From positions 372,001 through 436,000 of the forward strand of contig JBFWRU010000003.1 of the NCBI GenBank assembly GCA_050248735.1: 64,000 nucleotides of DNA. The letters are read 5' to 3'. Every line of letters starts with the position of its first letter. Position 1 is the stretch's first letter. Source of the stretch: JACKFE01 sp050248735 (GTDB lineage Bacteria; Nitrospirota; Nitrospiria; Nitrospirales; UBA8639). This document shows, one piece after another, positions 1 through 9,057 of this stretch. The notes beneath the pieces were generated by a model, which had not been told where the DNA came from, made no database searches, and saw nothing but the letters and a program-made list of their open reading frames with translations. Made by a program: the position numbers and the translations under genes.

Positions 1-401
1 AATTCGTTCAGAATTTTGCCGTCTTGTACCGCGCAGGCATTCCCGTCTTGCAATGCCTGCAGCTGTGCCAAGGGCTGGTGGGAAACGCCGTCGTGGCACG
101 AGCGCTCAAAGCCACCGAACAAGCCGTGGCTGAGGGCTCCACGATCAACGAATCCCTGGGCCGGCATCCCATTTTCCCGCCCATGATGATCCAAATGATT
201 TCCGTTGGCGAGTCGACCGGCAAGCTGCCTCAAACGCTCATGAACGTGGCCAATTTCTATAATCGGGAAATTCCACGGCGTGTCAAAAAAATATTTGCCG
301 TGTTTGAACCGGCTGTTACCCTGGTGTTGATTAGCATAGTCGGTGCGGTGGCCCTGGCTCTGTTTATGCCCATGATGAGCATCATGGATGGATTCCGGTA
401 A
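1..401 (+). CDS. mshG: Type II secretion/type IV pilus inner-membrane F-domain protein, C-terminal part (MshG/PilC/GspF-like)
   Basis: This gene is cut by the left edge of the window; the reading frame is open from base 3, so the true start lies outside. The visible 130 or so residues are the second T2SSF domain of the PilC/GspF/MshG family: a segment reading FAVLYRAGIP near the edge, the usual amphipathic helices, and a final hydrophobic segment (VTLVLISIVGAVALALFMP) that anchors the protein in the inner membrane. Family members form the platform that couples the assembly ATPase to pilin polymerisation. Pseudopilin, PilM/N/O/P, secretin and MshM/MshN genes follow on the same strand, which points to an MSHA-type operon. 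The assembly ATPase (MshE) is not visible and probably lies upstream. Confidence 0.88.
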   Translation, partial: FVQNFAVLYRAGIPVLQCLQLCQGLVGNAVVARALKATEQAVAEGSTINESLGRHPIFPPMMIQMISVGESTGKLPQTLMNVANFYNREIPRRVKKIFAVFEPAVTLVLISIVGAVALALFMPMMSIMDGFR

Positions 402-418
402 GTTGAGGCAAGAGTGGA

Positions 419-1210
419 ATGGACAAGGGCAACGTTAAGAAAACAGGCGTTAGTCCTCATTGCGCGCTTCGGAACAAGAAGGGCCTTTCTCTCATTGCGA
501 CCATCGGACTTCTCTCTTTTATTACGATAGGACTGACCATGTTCTCAGGTACGATCATTCGGGTATGGGATCGCCAGCATCAGGAAACCGAGGACCGGGA
601 GTTGGGAAAAATTTCCGAAGGAGTGTTGACATATTTACGTCACAACAAGTCTTTTCCACCAAATCTGGCCTCCTTGACTCCCGACTATGCGCCTTATTCC
701 GGCACGCAAATTTCACGGAACGCCCGTGGGTTCCCTCGCTATCTCGCTCTGCATCCCACCCTCGCAGGATATCAAAATTCCAGTGGACTTCCGGCCGGTA
801 ACCTTCCGGATGCCCGGTTTTTGGTGATATCTCATCTCAGCCAGGATGCGGCTGTCAGTATTACTACCCCGGCCGACTTTGACTCCTGGTGGAGCACCAA
901 TGAGTCCGCCACGCCGAATCTCAAGATTTATCGCGGGAATTTCGCCCCCCACTTTTTCTCCCTGAGCCTCAACCCTCAAGGCAATGGAGGGAGCGTTTTG
1001 ATTCATAACGGGTACATTAATTCCAGCGGAGGACTCCTACCAACCCAAACCCGCTTTTATCTCAAAGGAACTACGGTTGGCTTTGACGAGGACGACTCCT
1101 ATGTTGATCCGGCGAATGTCATATTTGCTTTAACGACGAACACCGCCTATTGGTTTAATCCCACATGCCCGATGACAAAGCGTTGGAATCCTGGGAATCC
1201 GGGCTGTTGA
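419..1210 (+). CDS. Divergent type IV pseudopilin-like protein (paralogue of the next gene)
   Basis: A 263-residue protein with a prepilin-like N-terminus: a basic leader ending in NKKG (residue 22), then LSLIATIGLLSF and about 20 hydrophobic residues. The conserved Glu at mature position +5 is Ala, which is unusual for a major pilin and better tolerated in minor pilins. The globular part closely parallels the product of 1493-2305; both carry FPPNLA, a DARFL-ISHL segment, an SWW segment, and GTT-G-DE near the C-terminus ending in an NPTC or DPDC motif. It starts 17 bases after the F-domain gene. Role inferred: minor pseudopilin or cargo of the MSHA-type machine. Its specific function is unknown. 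Confidence 0.75.
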   Translation: MDKGNVKKTGVSPHCALRNKKGLSLIATIGLLSFITIGLTMFSGTIIRVWDRQHQETEDRELGKISEGVLTYLRHNKSFPPNLASLTPDYAPYSGTQISRNARGFPRYLALHPTLAGYQNSSGLPAGNLPDARFLVISHLSQDAAVSITTPADFDSWWSTNESATPNLKIYRGNFAPHFFSLSLNPQGNGGSVLIHNGYINSSGGLLPTQTRFYLKGTTVGFDEDDSYVDPANVIFALTTNTAYWFNPTCPMTKRWNPGNPGC

Positions 1211-1492
1211 CCCTGATTCCGGAGATACCGTGACATGACCTGAATAGTTCAAAATTTCCCACTACCCGGTAGCCTCCCAACTCGATTCCCCTGGTTGCCT
1301 CTCCCTCCCCGATCTTCTCCCCCTGTCAAAGACCCGCGACCCGCCTTAATTAAGATTCATCCTGGCTTCACCGAAACATGAATCAGTGGCATACCCGGCA
1401 GGTTTGTCCTAGTCGGGAATGGACCGTCGGTTGAAAATAGAGCCGGGGTCCAACCATGTCCATGGAAAATCGAAAGGATTCAGAAGTTTCGC

Positions 1493-2305
1493 ATGACATC
1501 GCGGAGAGAAACATTCAGCTTCAACGGTTGCCCGGTTCTTCAACCGACATCCCCTCGATTCGCGGGTGGCTTTACCTTGGTGGAGATGATCGGGGTACTG
1601 GCGATTCTGGCCATTTTGGGTAGCATAATTGCTCCGAATGTCATCCATACGATCAGGACGGCAAATCGTGATGCGGAGAGTCAACGGCTTTCCATGATCG
1701 GCAAGGGCATTGAATTATATATACGCCAAAACCTGGCTTTTCCGCCAAACCTGGCTGCACTCAGTCCCGATTATGTCTCCCTTTCTCTAGGGCAGTTGAA
1801 CACCAATACCAATGGATTTCTTCGCTATTTTTTTATACAACCCAACGTGGCCGGATATGTAAACGGCACTGGACTAGCCACCAATCGACTAGCGGATGCC
1901 CGCTTTCTTCTCATTTCACATTTAGGGCAAAACATCAACCCGTCCATCACAACCGATGCCAATTTTGAAAGCTGGTGGAATACGGATGAAACAGCCACGC
2001 CGGATTTAAAAATTCACCGAGGACACTTCGGGCATTTGTTTCATTTAGTGAGTTTGTCAGGAAGTGGTGCGGGAGGAAGTTTCAGCATTGGTGGCACCGA
2101 CACGAATGCCGGGGTTGGCATTCTCCCCACACACCTGATGTATCACCTGATCGGAACCACCATCGGATTGGACGAAACCAACACCTACATCTTTCCTCCA
2201 AATGTCCAGCTCACCTTGACCGGCGACGCCGGATATCACTTTGACCCGGATTGTGGCGACGGATCGAAATGGCGAGTCATCAGTAGCGGATGTTACGCCC
2301 CATAA
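1493..2305 (+). CDS. Type IV prepilin / pseudopilin-like protein
   Basis: A 270-residue protein with a canonical prepilin peptidase site: a 26-residue leader ending RFAGG, then FTLVEMIGVLAILAIL. Gly sits at -1, Phe at +1 and Glu at +5, so cleavage and N-methylation by PilD are expected. The globular domain is homologous to the preceding gene product. The ATG at 1493 gives the leader length; the 280 bases upstream contain no other convincing gene. The leader contains one Cys and the C-terminus a DPDCGDG...SGCY pattern that could form a disulphide, as in many pilins. Likely a pilin or pseudopilin exported by the surrounding machinery. Confidence 0.85.
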   Translation: MTSRRETFSFNGCPVLQPTSPRFAGGFTLVEMIGVLAILAILGSIIAPNVIHTIRTANRDAESQRLSMIGKGIELYIRQNLAFPPNLAALSPDYVSLSLGQLNTNTNGFLRYFFIQPNVAGYVNGTGLATNRLADARFLLISHLGQNINPSITTDANFESWWNTDETATPDLKIHRGHFGHLFHLVSLSGSGAGGSFSIGGTDTNAGVGILPTHLMYHLIGTTIGLDETNTYIFPPNVQLTLTGDAGYHFDPDCGDGSKWRVISSGCYAP

Positions 2306-2320
2306 TAAAAGAAGAAAGAT

Positions 2321-3814
2321 ATGAACACGCTCCTCACACCATCTGCCTGGACCAATAAATCAGGCCATAAAATCATGGACCTTGCGCGAGCTGTTCATAT
2401 GAAAGGCCTGAAGAAAAACCTGACAATCCTGAGCGTCAGTCTGTTTAATGGTCAATTTAAAGCCTTGTCCATCGTCAAAAACACAATCCAGAATGGATGG
2501 GAAAAACCCGAACCGGTCTCCTCTGCTGAAGACCTGAAACTGGCGTTGGAAGAGGCCATTCGACAGACACACTTTCCAGGAAAAAATCTGGCCATCCTGG
2601 TGGATGACACCCAATTCATTCACCGAACTCTTCAACTACCGCCGATGGCTATAACCGACCTTCTGCCCATCCTGGAACGTAAAGCTCAACAAGAGAAAAC
2701 CTGGGAAGGGCCGGCCGCGTGGAAGTATCGGATCGGCATCCATGCCAGGGGGAAACAGACGATTCAACTGGAAATCTGGCCCCAACAATTCATCGACGAT
2801 GTAGTAGGAATTTGTGACAATCTAGGATTGCAGCTTCGACAACTCGTCCAGGCCTCGGCACTGGTAGAAAGTCAATTAAGTTCCTTACCCGTGCAACCTG
2901 GACACGGCACGTTATTAATCACCGTCTTCGGTCACAAAATCACCTTGGTGGCAGGCAATGACCAGGGAACACCTATTTTAATCCGCCACCTCGCCCTGCT
3001 GAAAGACGGACTATCCCTGAGTGAACGGATTGGGACCGAAGCCAATCGGACCCTTATGTATGTTAATCAACAAATACACATCAGCATCCCACAGATTTGG
3101 TTGCTGGGAGGAAACGAACAATTTGGCGTCGAACAGATTCAACCGCATATCTCGACCCCCATTGCCCCCTGCCCAATGACTCCCGACTGGAAATATTGGT
3201 TATGGGTGGGTGCCACACTCTCAATTCATCATCAGGCCAATTTCACTCCTCATCAGGTACTGATGGCTCCTATACGTTCCCTGATGACCACATGCCTGAC
3301 CGCCCTGATGGCCCTCCTGCTCATCATCAGTGTGAGCACCACTGCGGTGGTGAAAGGGTATATGAACAAACATCTCGCCGAGGTTCAGGCCATGACTCAA
3401 ACCGCCCTGTCTCTCACGAAAGAGCAAGAGCATTGGAAGACCAAACTGATGGCCCTGCACACGCAACGACAATGGGCTGAGACCATCCTTCAAACCCCTG
3501 AGATCTCATTGGAAGGGCCATTTTTCAGTTATCTTGGAACCGTCATTCCTCCGACCCTCATACTCAATAAAGCTTCCATCTCACGCGGTGAGCAAGGATG
3601 GAACATCGAGCTGGCCGGACACAGCCTGGATTCGCTCTCCGCTTCACTCGAGGCCCTTGATCATTTGGTGGGGAAATTTGAACAGGGTCCCTATCACATT
3701 CATATTGAACCAGAGTGGAAGAAGGAACTCTTCACGCAAACCATGTCCGGGGCTGCCCAGGGGAGCGACCGCCCCCAGTATCCGTTTTCTTTGAAAGGGA
3801 CAATCCAATCGTGA
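2321..3814 (+). CDS. mshI: PilM/PilN-like fused pilus assembly protein (MshI-like)
   Basis: A 497-residue protein preceded by a purine-rich ribosome site (AGAAGAAAG) 15 bases after the pseudopilin stop. Residues 30-310 look like the actin-like cytoplasmic fold of PilM/GspL/MshI: a phosphate-loop-like start (LTILSVSLFNG), a VDDTQFIHR strand and a GNEQFGVEQI segment. A single membrane helix follows near residues 325-350 (CLTALMALLLIISVSTTAVV), then a coiled coil and a periplasmic ferredoxin-like tail as in PilN. PilM and PilN are separate in many type IVa systems, so this is a natural fusion, as in GspL and in MSHA MshI. Role by family: it links the cytoplasmic ATPase to the periplasmic alignment complex. 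Its TGA overlaps the next ATG by one base. Confidence 0.75.
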   Translation: MNTLLTPSAWTNKSGHKIMDLARAVHMKGLKKNLTILSVSLFNGQFKALSIVKNTIQNGWEKPEPVSSAEDLKLALEEAIRQTHFPGKNLAILVDDTQFIHRTLQLPPMAITDLLPILERKAQQEKTWEGPAAWKYRIGIHARGKQTIQLEIWPQQFIDDVVGICDNLGLQLRQLVQASALVESQLSSLPVQPGHGTLLITVFGHKITLVAGNDQGTPILIRHLALLKDGLSLSERIGTEANRTLMYVNQQIHISIPQIWLLGGNEQFGVEQIQPHISTPIAPCPMTPDWKYWLWVGATLSIHHQANFTPHQVLMAPIRSLMTTCLTALMALLLIISVSTTAVVKGYMNKHLAEVQAMTQTALSLTKEQEHWKTKLMALHTQRQWAETILQTPEISLEGPFFSYLGTVIPPTLILNKASISRGEQGWNIELAGHSLDSLSASLEALDHLVGKFEQGPYHIHIEPEWKKELFTQTMSGAAQGSDRPQYPFSLKGTIQS

Positions 3815-4395
3815 TGACTCTGGAAACCGGAAAACGAATTCTCAATTGGGCCAAGCAAATCGGATATCCGCATCTGCTGGTCATCTCTCTCGCATGGGTC
3901 GGGTGGACGGGCCTACAAAGTTTGGTTGAATTCCTGAACACGAAAAACCGGATAGAGTCGATACCGAGTCTGGAAACGCAGGTGTTTCAACTCCAGCATC
4001 ATTACCAAGAAATCAATCCCGAGGAACTGCCCGCCAGTCTTCATGAAGTGGACCAGACACTCGTGACAAACTTCACACAGCTCACCCAATGGGCACAGGA
4101 CCTTCAAGAAAATGGAAAAAAATGGGATCTTCAGTGCCAGTACCGCATTCTGATCAATGAAAAGAAGGTCTCATCCATTGAGGGAATTACCCTGGTTCCC
4201 ATGGAAATCGAATGGCACCCTCATGGTCCCAACAGCGGCTATCAGGGTTTCATGAATATGCTCCGGAAACTTTCCGCATCAACACGCCGGATAAACATCC
4301 AGGACATCACGATGAGCGGTGACGGACAAAGAGCGAATCACCTGAAGATCGGAATAACGGTATGGATGAAAACAACGGATTCCGTCGAGCTTTAA
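3814..4395 (+). CDS. mshJ: PilO/MshJ-like pilus assembly protein
   Basis: The chosen ATG at 3814 shares its first base with the stop of the previous gene, so the two are translationally coupled; a GTG at 3811 is an alternative. The 193-residue product has a short cytoplasmic N-terminus, one membrane helix (PHLLVISLAWVGWTG), a coiled coil and a periplasmic domain ending in a ferredoxin-like fold, the layout of PilO/GspM/MshJ. It would dimerise with the PilN part of the upstream protein in the inner-membrane alignment complex. Assignment rests on position, size and topology rather than strong motifs. Confidence 0.65.
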   Translation: MTLETGKRILNWAKQIGYPHLLVISLAWVGWTGLQSLVEFLNTKNRIESIPSLETQVFQLQHHYQEINPEELPASLHEVDQTLVTNFTQLTQWAQDLQENGKKWDLQCQYRILINEKKVSSIEGITLVPMEIEWHPHGPNSGYQGFMNMLRKLSASTRRINIQDITMSGDGQRANHLKIGITVWMKTTDSVEL

Positions 4396-4889
4396 GAAAT
4401 CCCATTCTGGTGGCAGGCTTGTGCCTGATAGCAGGTGTTGCGATGTATGTCAATTATACCGATACGCTGACTTCGGAATTTGTATCACCCCTGGATCCAC
4501 TCTCATTTCCTCCAACGGGAACATCTCTTGAAAAGACCTCTTCACCGTCACTGGGGTCCCCCGAACCATCAGCCGCCATGTGGAATGGGCCGTCCCTCAG
4601 GGATCCGTTTTCGCCCGTAGGAATGACATCTCCGTCATTGACTCATTCCTCGTCCTCAAACGACCTTTCTATCATCCCCGAACCTCGCGTTCCATCGTTT
4701 CCACAAATGGCATTAAAGGCCATCGCCGTGGAAGACGATGTGAAAAGCGCCGTCATTAATCGGTCGGTCGTATATGAAGGAGATACGGTTGAAGGATTTC
4801 AGGTGCTATCGATCGAATCCAATGGGGTCTGGCTAGGACAGGGTCGGGACAAACATTTCCTGACCTTTGCGGAAAGGAAGGTTTCGTAA
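4362..4889 (+). CDS. mshK: PilP/GspC/MshK-like pilus assembly protein
   Basis: A 175-residue protein that overlaps the end of the PilO-like gene by 34 bases. It has an N-terminal membrane helix (NPILVAGLCLIAGVAMYV), a long Ser/Pro-rich linker containing the LRDPFSP motif typical of PilP and GspC proteins, and a small beta domain (LKAIAVEDDVKSAVI, VYEGDTVEGFQVLSI) that in this family contacts the N-terminal domain of the secretin. The secretin gene follows after 5 bases. The DPF motif plus the HR-like beta domain make the assignment reasonable. Confidence 0.7.
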   Translation: MDENNGFRRALRNPILVAGLCLIAGVAMYVNYTDTLTSEFVSPLDPLSFPPTGTSLEKTSSPSLGSPEPSAAMWNGPSLRDPFSPVGMTSPSLTHSSSSNDLSIIPEPRVPSFPQMALKAIAVEDDVKSAVINRSVVYEGDTVEGFQVLSIESNGVWLGQGRDKHFLTFAERKVS

Positions 4890-4894
4890 CGACC

Positions 4895-6538
4895 ATGACT
4901 ATCTTCTGCCCCTTCCTTTCCCGGCTTGGCCAATCATTAGGATATGCCCATAGACGATCGGACAAGCCGATCAACCTATTTCCGGAATCGGGAGTGAGGT
5001 CTGCAATCGGTGGGACAGAGCCGATCCTATTACAATGGGTCTGTCTCTTCATGTTGATGACCTCGTCATTCAGTGGATGCATTTCTCAGAATCCAGACAT
5101 CCCTCAATCCTCGGCGATGTCCCCTGCTCCCGTCTCCAACCGGGAGCCTGCTCAACAACCACTGATTCATACCTCTCGTGAATCCTCCAGAAACTCGTTT
5201 TCCCTAGAAGATCGAATGCTCCTTACACAAGAACTGTCAAAATTACCTGACACCCATCCGCCCTCACTTGGCCCATTGTACTCCTTCCGGGCTCAGGACC
5301 TCCCGATTATGGATGCCCTTGCCCTCTTCGCTCGCAGTCACCGCCTGAATATTGTGGCTAGCCCGGACGTGACCGGAACCATCACGGTCGATTTTCACGA
5401 TCTGCCGCTTGAACGCGCAATGACGGCACTGTTGGAAGCCCATGGGTATTACTGGGAACGTGAAAATGACCTGATCCAGGTCCATCGATTTAAAACGAAA
5501 ACCTTAAATGTGGATTATATCCGGTTGATTCGCGGAGGAACCGGACAAAATCGAGCTCAAATGAGTTCAGGATCGAGCGGAACGTCGGGTAGTAGTGGGT
5601 CCCAAGACACCGGGCAAATCACCGTCAATCAACAAGATGAGATAAAGTTTTGGGAAGAACTGGAAAAGCAAATTCGAGTGCTCATGTCTGCGGATGGCCG
5701 ATTGGTCGTGAACTGGCTTTCCGGGACCATTCAGGTCACCGATTGGTATAAACGGATCAATGAAATCGAACAATTCCTGAAAAACGTCCATCAGGCGTTG
5801 TATCGACAGGTTGAGATCGAAGCCAGAATTTACGAAGTCAATTTAAACGATAATTACAGCCTTGGCATTGATTGGTCGAAAATCAATTTTTACGGTACAT
5901 CAGGAAACTTTGCGCTTTCGAACATCATCACGGCCCCGTTCGGAGGGTTTATTGCCAAGGCAGCCACCACCACGATTTCTTTTGCCGATGGCAGTTTCGA
6001 TGGCGTCTTAAAAGCCCTCCGTGAACAAGGCGACCTGAATGTAGTATCCCAACCTCGGGTTGTCACACTCAATAACCAACCGGCCTTGATTAAAGTGGCC
6101 ACCGATCAGCCCTTCTTCACCTCTACCATTTCCCAAGGAACCGCCGGCACCGGAAATATCATCACCGAACAGGCCAGATCCGTCACGGTGGGATTGGTAC
6201 TCTCCGTGACACCGCAAATTTCCGAAGACGGATGGATCATGTTGGATGTCACACCGATTATCTCCCGATTACGGGAAATTCAAGATTCCCCTCAGGGAAC
6301 AGCCAACGCCCCCGTGCTGGATGTCAAGCAATCGTCCGGTGTAGTCCGCCTCAAAGACGGGGAAATGGTCATTATCGGCGGATTGATCCAGGAAGAAACG
6401 TCTCACACGGAACGAAAAGTCCCACTCCTGGGCGATATTCCCTGGATCGGCCGCCTGTTTAAAGGGACCTATGACGTCAAAACCAAGAGTGAATTGGTAA
6501 TTTTTCTCTCACCCCGATTAGTGAGGTCGTCTTCATGA
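4895..6538 (+). CDS. mshL: MshL/PilQ/GspD-family secretin, lipoprotein
   Basis: A 547-residue outer-membrane channel of the secretin family. An unusually long N-terminus precedes a lipobox-like SFSGC with Cys62 as the likely acylated residue. An STN/N0 domain follows (AQDLPIMDALALFA), then an MshL-type segment with a Ser/Gly-rich loop and FWEELEKQIRVLMSADG, NWLSGTIQVTDW, RQVEIEARIYEV. The C-terminal secretin domain shows VVSQPRVVTLNNQPA, SVTPQISEDGWIMLDVTPIIS and the closing VPLLGDIPWIGRLFKG. The protein forms the gated exit pore for the pilus or pseudopilus. Its stop overlaps the ATG of the next gene (ATGA). The true start may be downstream, given the long segment before the lipobox. Confidence 0.92.
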   Translation: MTIFCPFLSRLGQSLGYAHRRSDKPINLFPESGVRSAIGGTEPILLQWVCLFMLMTSSFSGCISQNPDIPQSSAMSPAPVSNREPAQQPLIHTSRESSRNSFSLEDRMLLTQELSKLPDTHPPSLGPLYSFRAQDLPIMDALALFARSHRLNIVASPDVTGTITVDFHDLPLERAMTALLEAHGYYWERENDLIQVHRFKTKTLNVDYIRLIRGGTGQNRAQMSSGSSGTSGSSGSQDTGQITVNQQDEIKFWEELEKQIRVLMSADGRLVVNWLSGTIQVTDWYKRINEIEQFLKNVHQALYRQVEIEARIYEVNLNDNYSLGIDWSKINFYGTSGNFALSNIITAPFGGFIAKAATTTISFADGSFDGVLKALREQGDLNVVSQPRVVTLNNQPALIKVATDQPFFTSTISQGTAGTGNIITEQARSVTVGLVLSVTPQISEDGWIMLDVTPIISRLREIQDSPQGTANAPVLDVKQSSGVVRLKDGEMVIIGGLIQEETSHTERKVPLLGDIPWIGRLFKGTYDVKTKSELVIFLSPRLVRSSS

Positions 6539-7362
6539 TGACCACATTGGACCTCAACCCCTGCTATCAGGAATTGGGATTTTCGGAACCGCCGTTCCGT
6601 ATCACGCCCGACACCGACTTCTTTTTTCCGGGAAGCCGCCATGTCGAGGCCCTGAACCACCTTCGCTTTGGCATCGCCAGCGGAGGACTGACCATGCTGA
6701 CGGGAGAGGTCGGTCTGGGAAAAACACTTCTCTGCCGCTATTTACTCCGCCATGCTCCACAGGGAGTGCGCTTTGCGTATCTCCTGAATCCCGATCAGTC
6801 CTACGCCGACTTGCTGACCTCCATCTATGAGGACTTGACCGGCACCCTTCCCGAAAACCAATCACTTGGCACTCTGCAACGCGAGTTGCCCAAACTCCTT
6901 CTTCGTATCGCCGAAGGTGGAGAACGGGTGGTCGTTCTCGTGGACGAAGCCCATCGTTTAAGCGGGAAAGTTCTAGAAGGGCTTCGACTCTTATCAAACC
7001 TGGACACCGAAAAAGACAAACTCATGTGCCTGCTGTTGGTCGGCCAACCGGAATTGGAGCATAAACTCAAAGGCCGCGCCTTTCGCCCTCTCCGCCAACG
7101 CATCAGCATACGGTACCGATTGGAACCCTTTCGTTATCGGGAGACCCGAGACTATCTGCTGCACCGACTTGGGAAAGCCAACCACGCGAAAAGCCTTCGC
7201 CTCCAGACTGGCGTGCCGTGGCTGATTTATACGTTATCGAGAGGCGTTCCCCGGCGAATCAATCAACTTTGCGATCGGGCACTATTGGGGGCTTTTGCCA
7301 ACAGACAAACTGTGGTGAGCCATTGGTTAGTCTGGAAGGCTTCACGGGAGTTCTTGCAATAA
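6535..7362 (+). CDS. mshM: ExeA/MshM-like AAA+ ATPase
   Basis: A 275-residue AAA ATPase with the family opener (YQELGFSEPPFRITPD), Walker A GEVGLGKT at residues 57-64, and Walker B VVVLVDEAHR. It matches MshM/ExeA proteins, which use ATP to help assemble or position the secretin; unlike ExeA it lacks a C-terminal peptidoglycan-binding domain. It overlaps the secretin stop by four bases (ATGA), so it is translationally coupled to its probable client. Conserved Arg-rich helices follow the ATPase core (PRRINQLCDRALLGAF). Confidence 0.88.
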   Translation: MMTTLDLNPCYQELGFSEPPFRITPDTDFFFPGSRHVEALNHLRFGIASGGLTMLTGEVGLGKTLLCRYLLRHAPQGVRFAYLLNPDQSYADLLTSIYEDLTGTLPENQSLGTLQRELPKLLLRIAEGGERVVVLVDEAHRLSGKVLEGLRLLSNLDTEKDKLMCLLLVGQPELEHKLKGRAFRPLRQRISIRYRLEPFRYRETRDYLLHRLGKANHAKSLRLQTGVPWLIYTLSRGVPRRINQLCDRALLGAFANRQTVVSHWLVWKASREFLQ

Positions 7363-7402
7363 TCACAAGGATGACCATCCTGGAAAGCCCGACCAATATA
7401 AC

Positions 7403-8839
7403 ATGAGCATCATTGCTGATACCCTCAACCGCCTCCAAGCCCGTTCTTCTCATATTTCGTCCGGACAACCGGACACTTCTCAAAGATCAGGGCATCAACA
7501 TGACGGACCTCCACCCTCTCGTAATCTTTCCATGCCATCCAAACAATTTCTTCTTATAGCCCTTGGGCTCGCCACAACCATCGGTAGCATCGGCATAGTG
7601 GGATTCTGGATTGGATGGAATTTAGACTTAGGGTCATCCGCCAGCAACACTTCTCCTCCAATCAGGGAAGAAGGACAGCCTATTGTATTGGCAAACCCGG
7701 CGAGCATCCCGGAAGCGGATCAGCCGTTGGCACAAAACAGCCTGACTGAAATGTCCGGGGCCCCGGCAGGTACCACTCCTCTCAGAAATGCCACGGCACC
7801 GTCAGATTCGCCCATAGTCTCTTCCCAACCCGACCAGACTAAAAACCCCATATCCGAGACAGCAGTAACGTCTTCGGCCCTCCCGCCTGCTCCGGCAAAA
7901 AAACCAGATGCCTCGAAGTCAAAGCCCTTATCAACAAGGCCTGAATTGACGAATTTCCCCCACCTACAAGCACAGGACGAACCGGCTGCCGTCCCCATGG
8001 CTTCACCAGTCACCCTGACAACTGCCCTAGAATCCGGCAATCCCGACCAGCCTAAGACAGAGGAGGTAATCACCACTCATCCACGGGAAAAAGATCAAAA
8101 TCCTATCCAGGAACCTTCAGCCTCTTCCTTGGAAGTGGAAGACCCCATTCAGGTGACACAAAATGATCCTGCAGCAACGACAGAACCCGCCACAGCCACA
8201 CTCCTTGAGGAAAAGATCGTGGAAGAAGCTTTTTCCGCTAATCAGTCCCTTGAAACCACTTCCCCTTACCTTCCTAACTCTCTTGGTCCGATCACGGAAA
8301 CTGTCTCTATTCCTCAGCTCACTCAGACCCGCACCGCTTCTCCCATTCTGCAGGAAAATTCCATGCGACAGGGCCGATATCTCATTCGTGCAGGACAATA
8401 CAAGGAGGCCCTGGCCGTTTTATCGACGCTGTTCAAAAGTCCTCCGGAAGATTGGGAGCCCTGGTTTTGGATGGGAACCGCTTATCTGGGAACCGGTGAG
8501 CTTGAACAAGCAGATCAATACTTTCTCAGTGGCCTGGCCCGAAACGACAAGATCCCTCAAATGTGGATACAACGAGCCCTCGTCGCGCAACAACGAGGGG
8601 AATATCAGCTCGCCATCCATGAACTGCGACAAGCGGAATCCCTTCAGCCTGACTTGCCTCATCTCCACTTGAATATGGGATATGCCTATGACCAATTGGG
8701 TAATGAGCGACTGGCCAGTCAATATTATGGAAAGTTCATGCAATTATCGGAGGGCAACCCGGATTTTTTTTCAACCAGAAAAAAAATCCTGGATCGGCTC
8801 ACACAAGCCAGTTCCCCAAAATTTTCCCCAAGCCGGTAA
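7403..8839 (+). CDS. mshN: TPR-repeat protein, MshN-like
   Basis: A 478-residue protein starting MSIIADTLNRLQAR, the hallmark N-terminus of MshN and GspB-like proteins. A membrane helix follows near residues 50-70 (FLLIALGLATTIGSIGIVG), then a long Pro/Ser/Thr-rich periplasmic spacer (to about residue 320), then TPR units (RYLIRAGQYKEALAVLSTLF, WFWMGTAYLGTGELEQADQY, ALVAQQRGEYQLAIHELRQA). It completes the order F-protein, pilins, I, J, K, L, M, N seen here. Role by family: a periplasmic scaffold of the MSHA-type apparatus. The 3' end carries a perfect 11-bp inverted repeat with T8/A8 runs (8761-8789). Confidence 0.82.
   Translation: MSIIADTLNRLQARSSHISSGQPDTSQRSGHQHDGPPPSRNLSMPSKQFLLIALGLATTIGSIGIVGFWIGWNLDLGSSASNTSPPIREEGQPIVLANPASIPEADQPLAQNSLTEMSGAPAGTTPLRNATAPSDSPIVSSQPDQTKNPISETAVTSSALPPAPAKKPDASKSKPLSTRPELTNFPHLQAQDEPAAVPMASPVTLTTALESGNPDQPKTEEVITTHPREKDQNPIQEPSASSLEVEDPIQVTQNDPAATTEPATATLLEEKIVEEAFSANQSLETTSPYLPNSLGPITETVSIPQLTQTRTASPILQENSMRQGRYLIRAGQYKEALAVLSTLFKSPPEDWEPWFWMGTAYLGTGELEQADQYFLSGLARNDKIPQMWIQRALVAQQRGEYQLAIHELRQAESLQPDLPHLHLNMGYAYDQLGNERLASQYYGKFMQLSEGNPDFFSTRKKILDRLTQASSPKFSPSR
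8761..8789 (+). repeat. Perfect 11-bp inverted repeat with T8 and A8 runs inside the mshN 3' end
   Basis: GGA followed by eight T, a 7-base loop (caaccag), then eight A followed by TCC. The arms are exactly complementary. It lies within codons near the C-terminus of the TPR protein. The homopolymer runs are slippage-prone; a one-base slip would change the last residues only. Confidence 0.6.
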
Positions 8840-8880
8840 GCCTTAGGCAGCAGCCCCGTTCCTAGGATGAAAGACGGCAA

Positions 8881-8899
8881 CCGGAAGGCACGCTTCCGG
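8881..8899 (+). terminator. GC-rich hairpin after mshN
   Basis: A perfect 7-bp stem CCGGAAG / CTTCCGG with a 5-base loop, 40 bases after the mshN stop. A second imperfect dyad follows at 8911-8933 (catgagga...tcctccatg) and a T-rich stretch at 8938-8957. There is no immediate T tract, so this is a weak intrinsic terminator or an mRNA 3'-end stabiliser closing the pilus operon. Confidence 0.4.
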
Positions 8900-9057
8900 C
8901 CGATGGTGTTCATGAGGAACATAGTCCTCCATGATGGAATTTCTTGATTTTTCCTGTCATTTCCCGCTCTTTCATTCAGATTCAATTTCAAAAACCCGAT
9001 ATTTAAGTCGATAACCCTTTTGTAAACACCACCAACAGTCTAAATAAGCATCCAAAG

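Noticed and set aside
1211..1492. A third pseudopilin in the gap between the two pilin-like genes
   Set aside because: No open frame with a prepilin leader or the shared domain was found.
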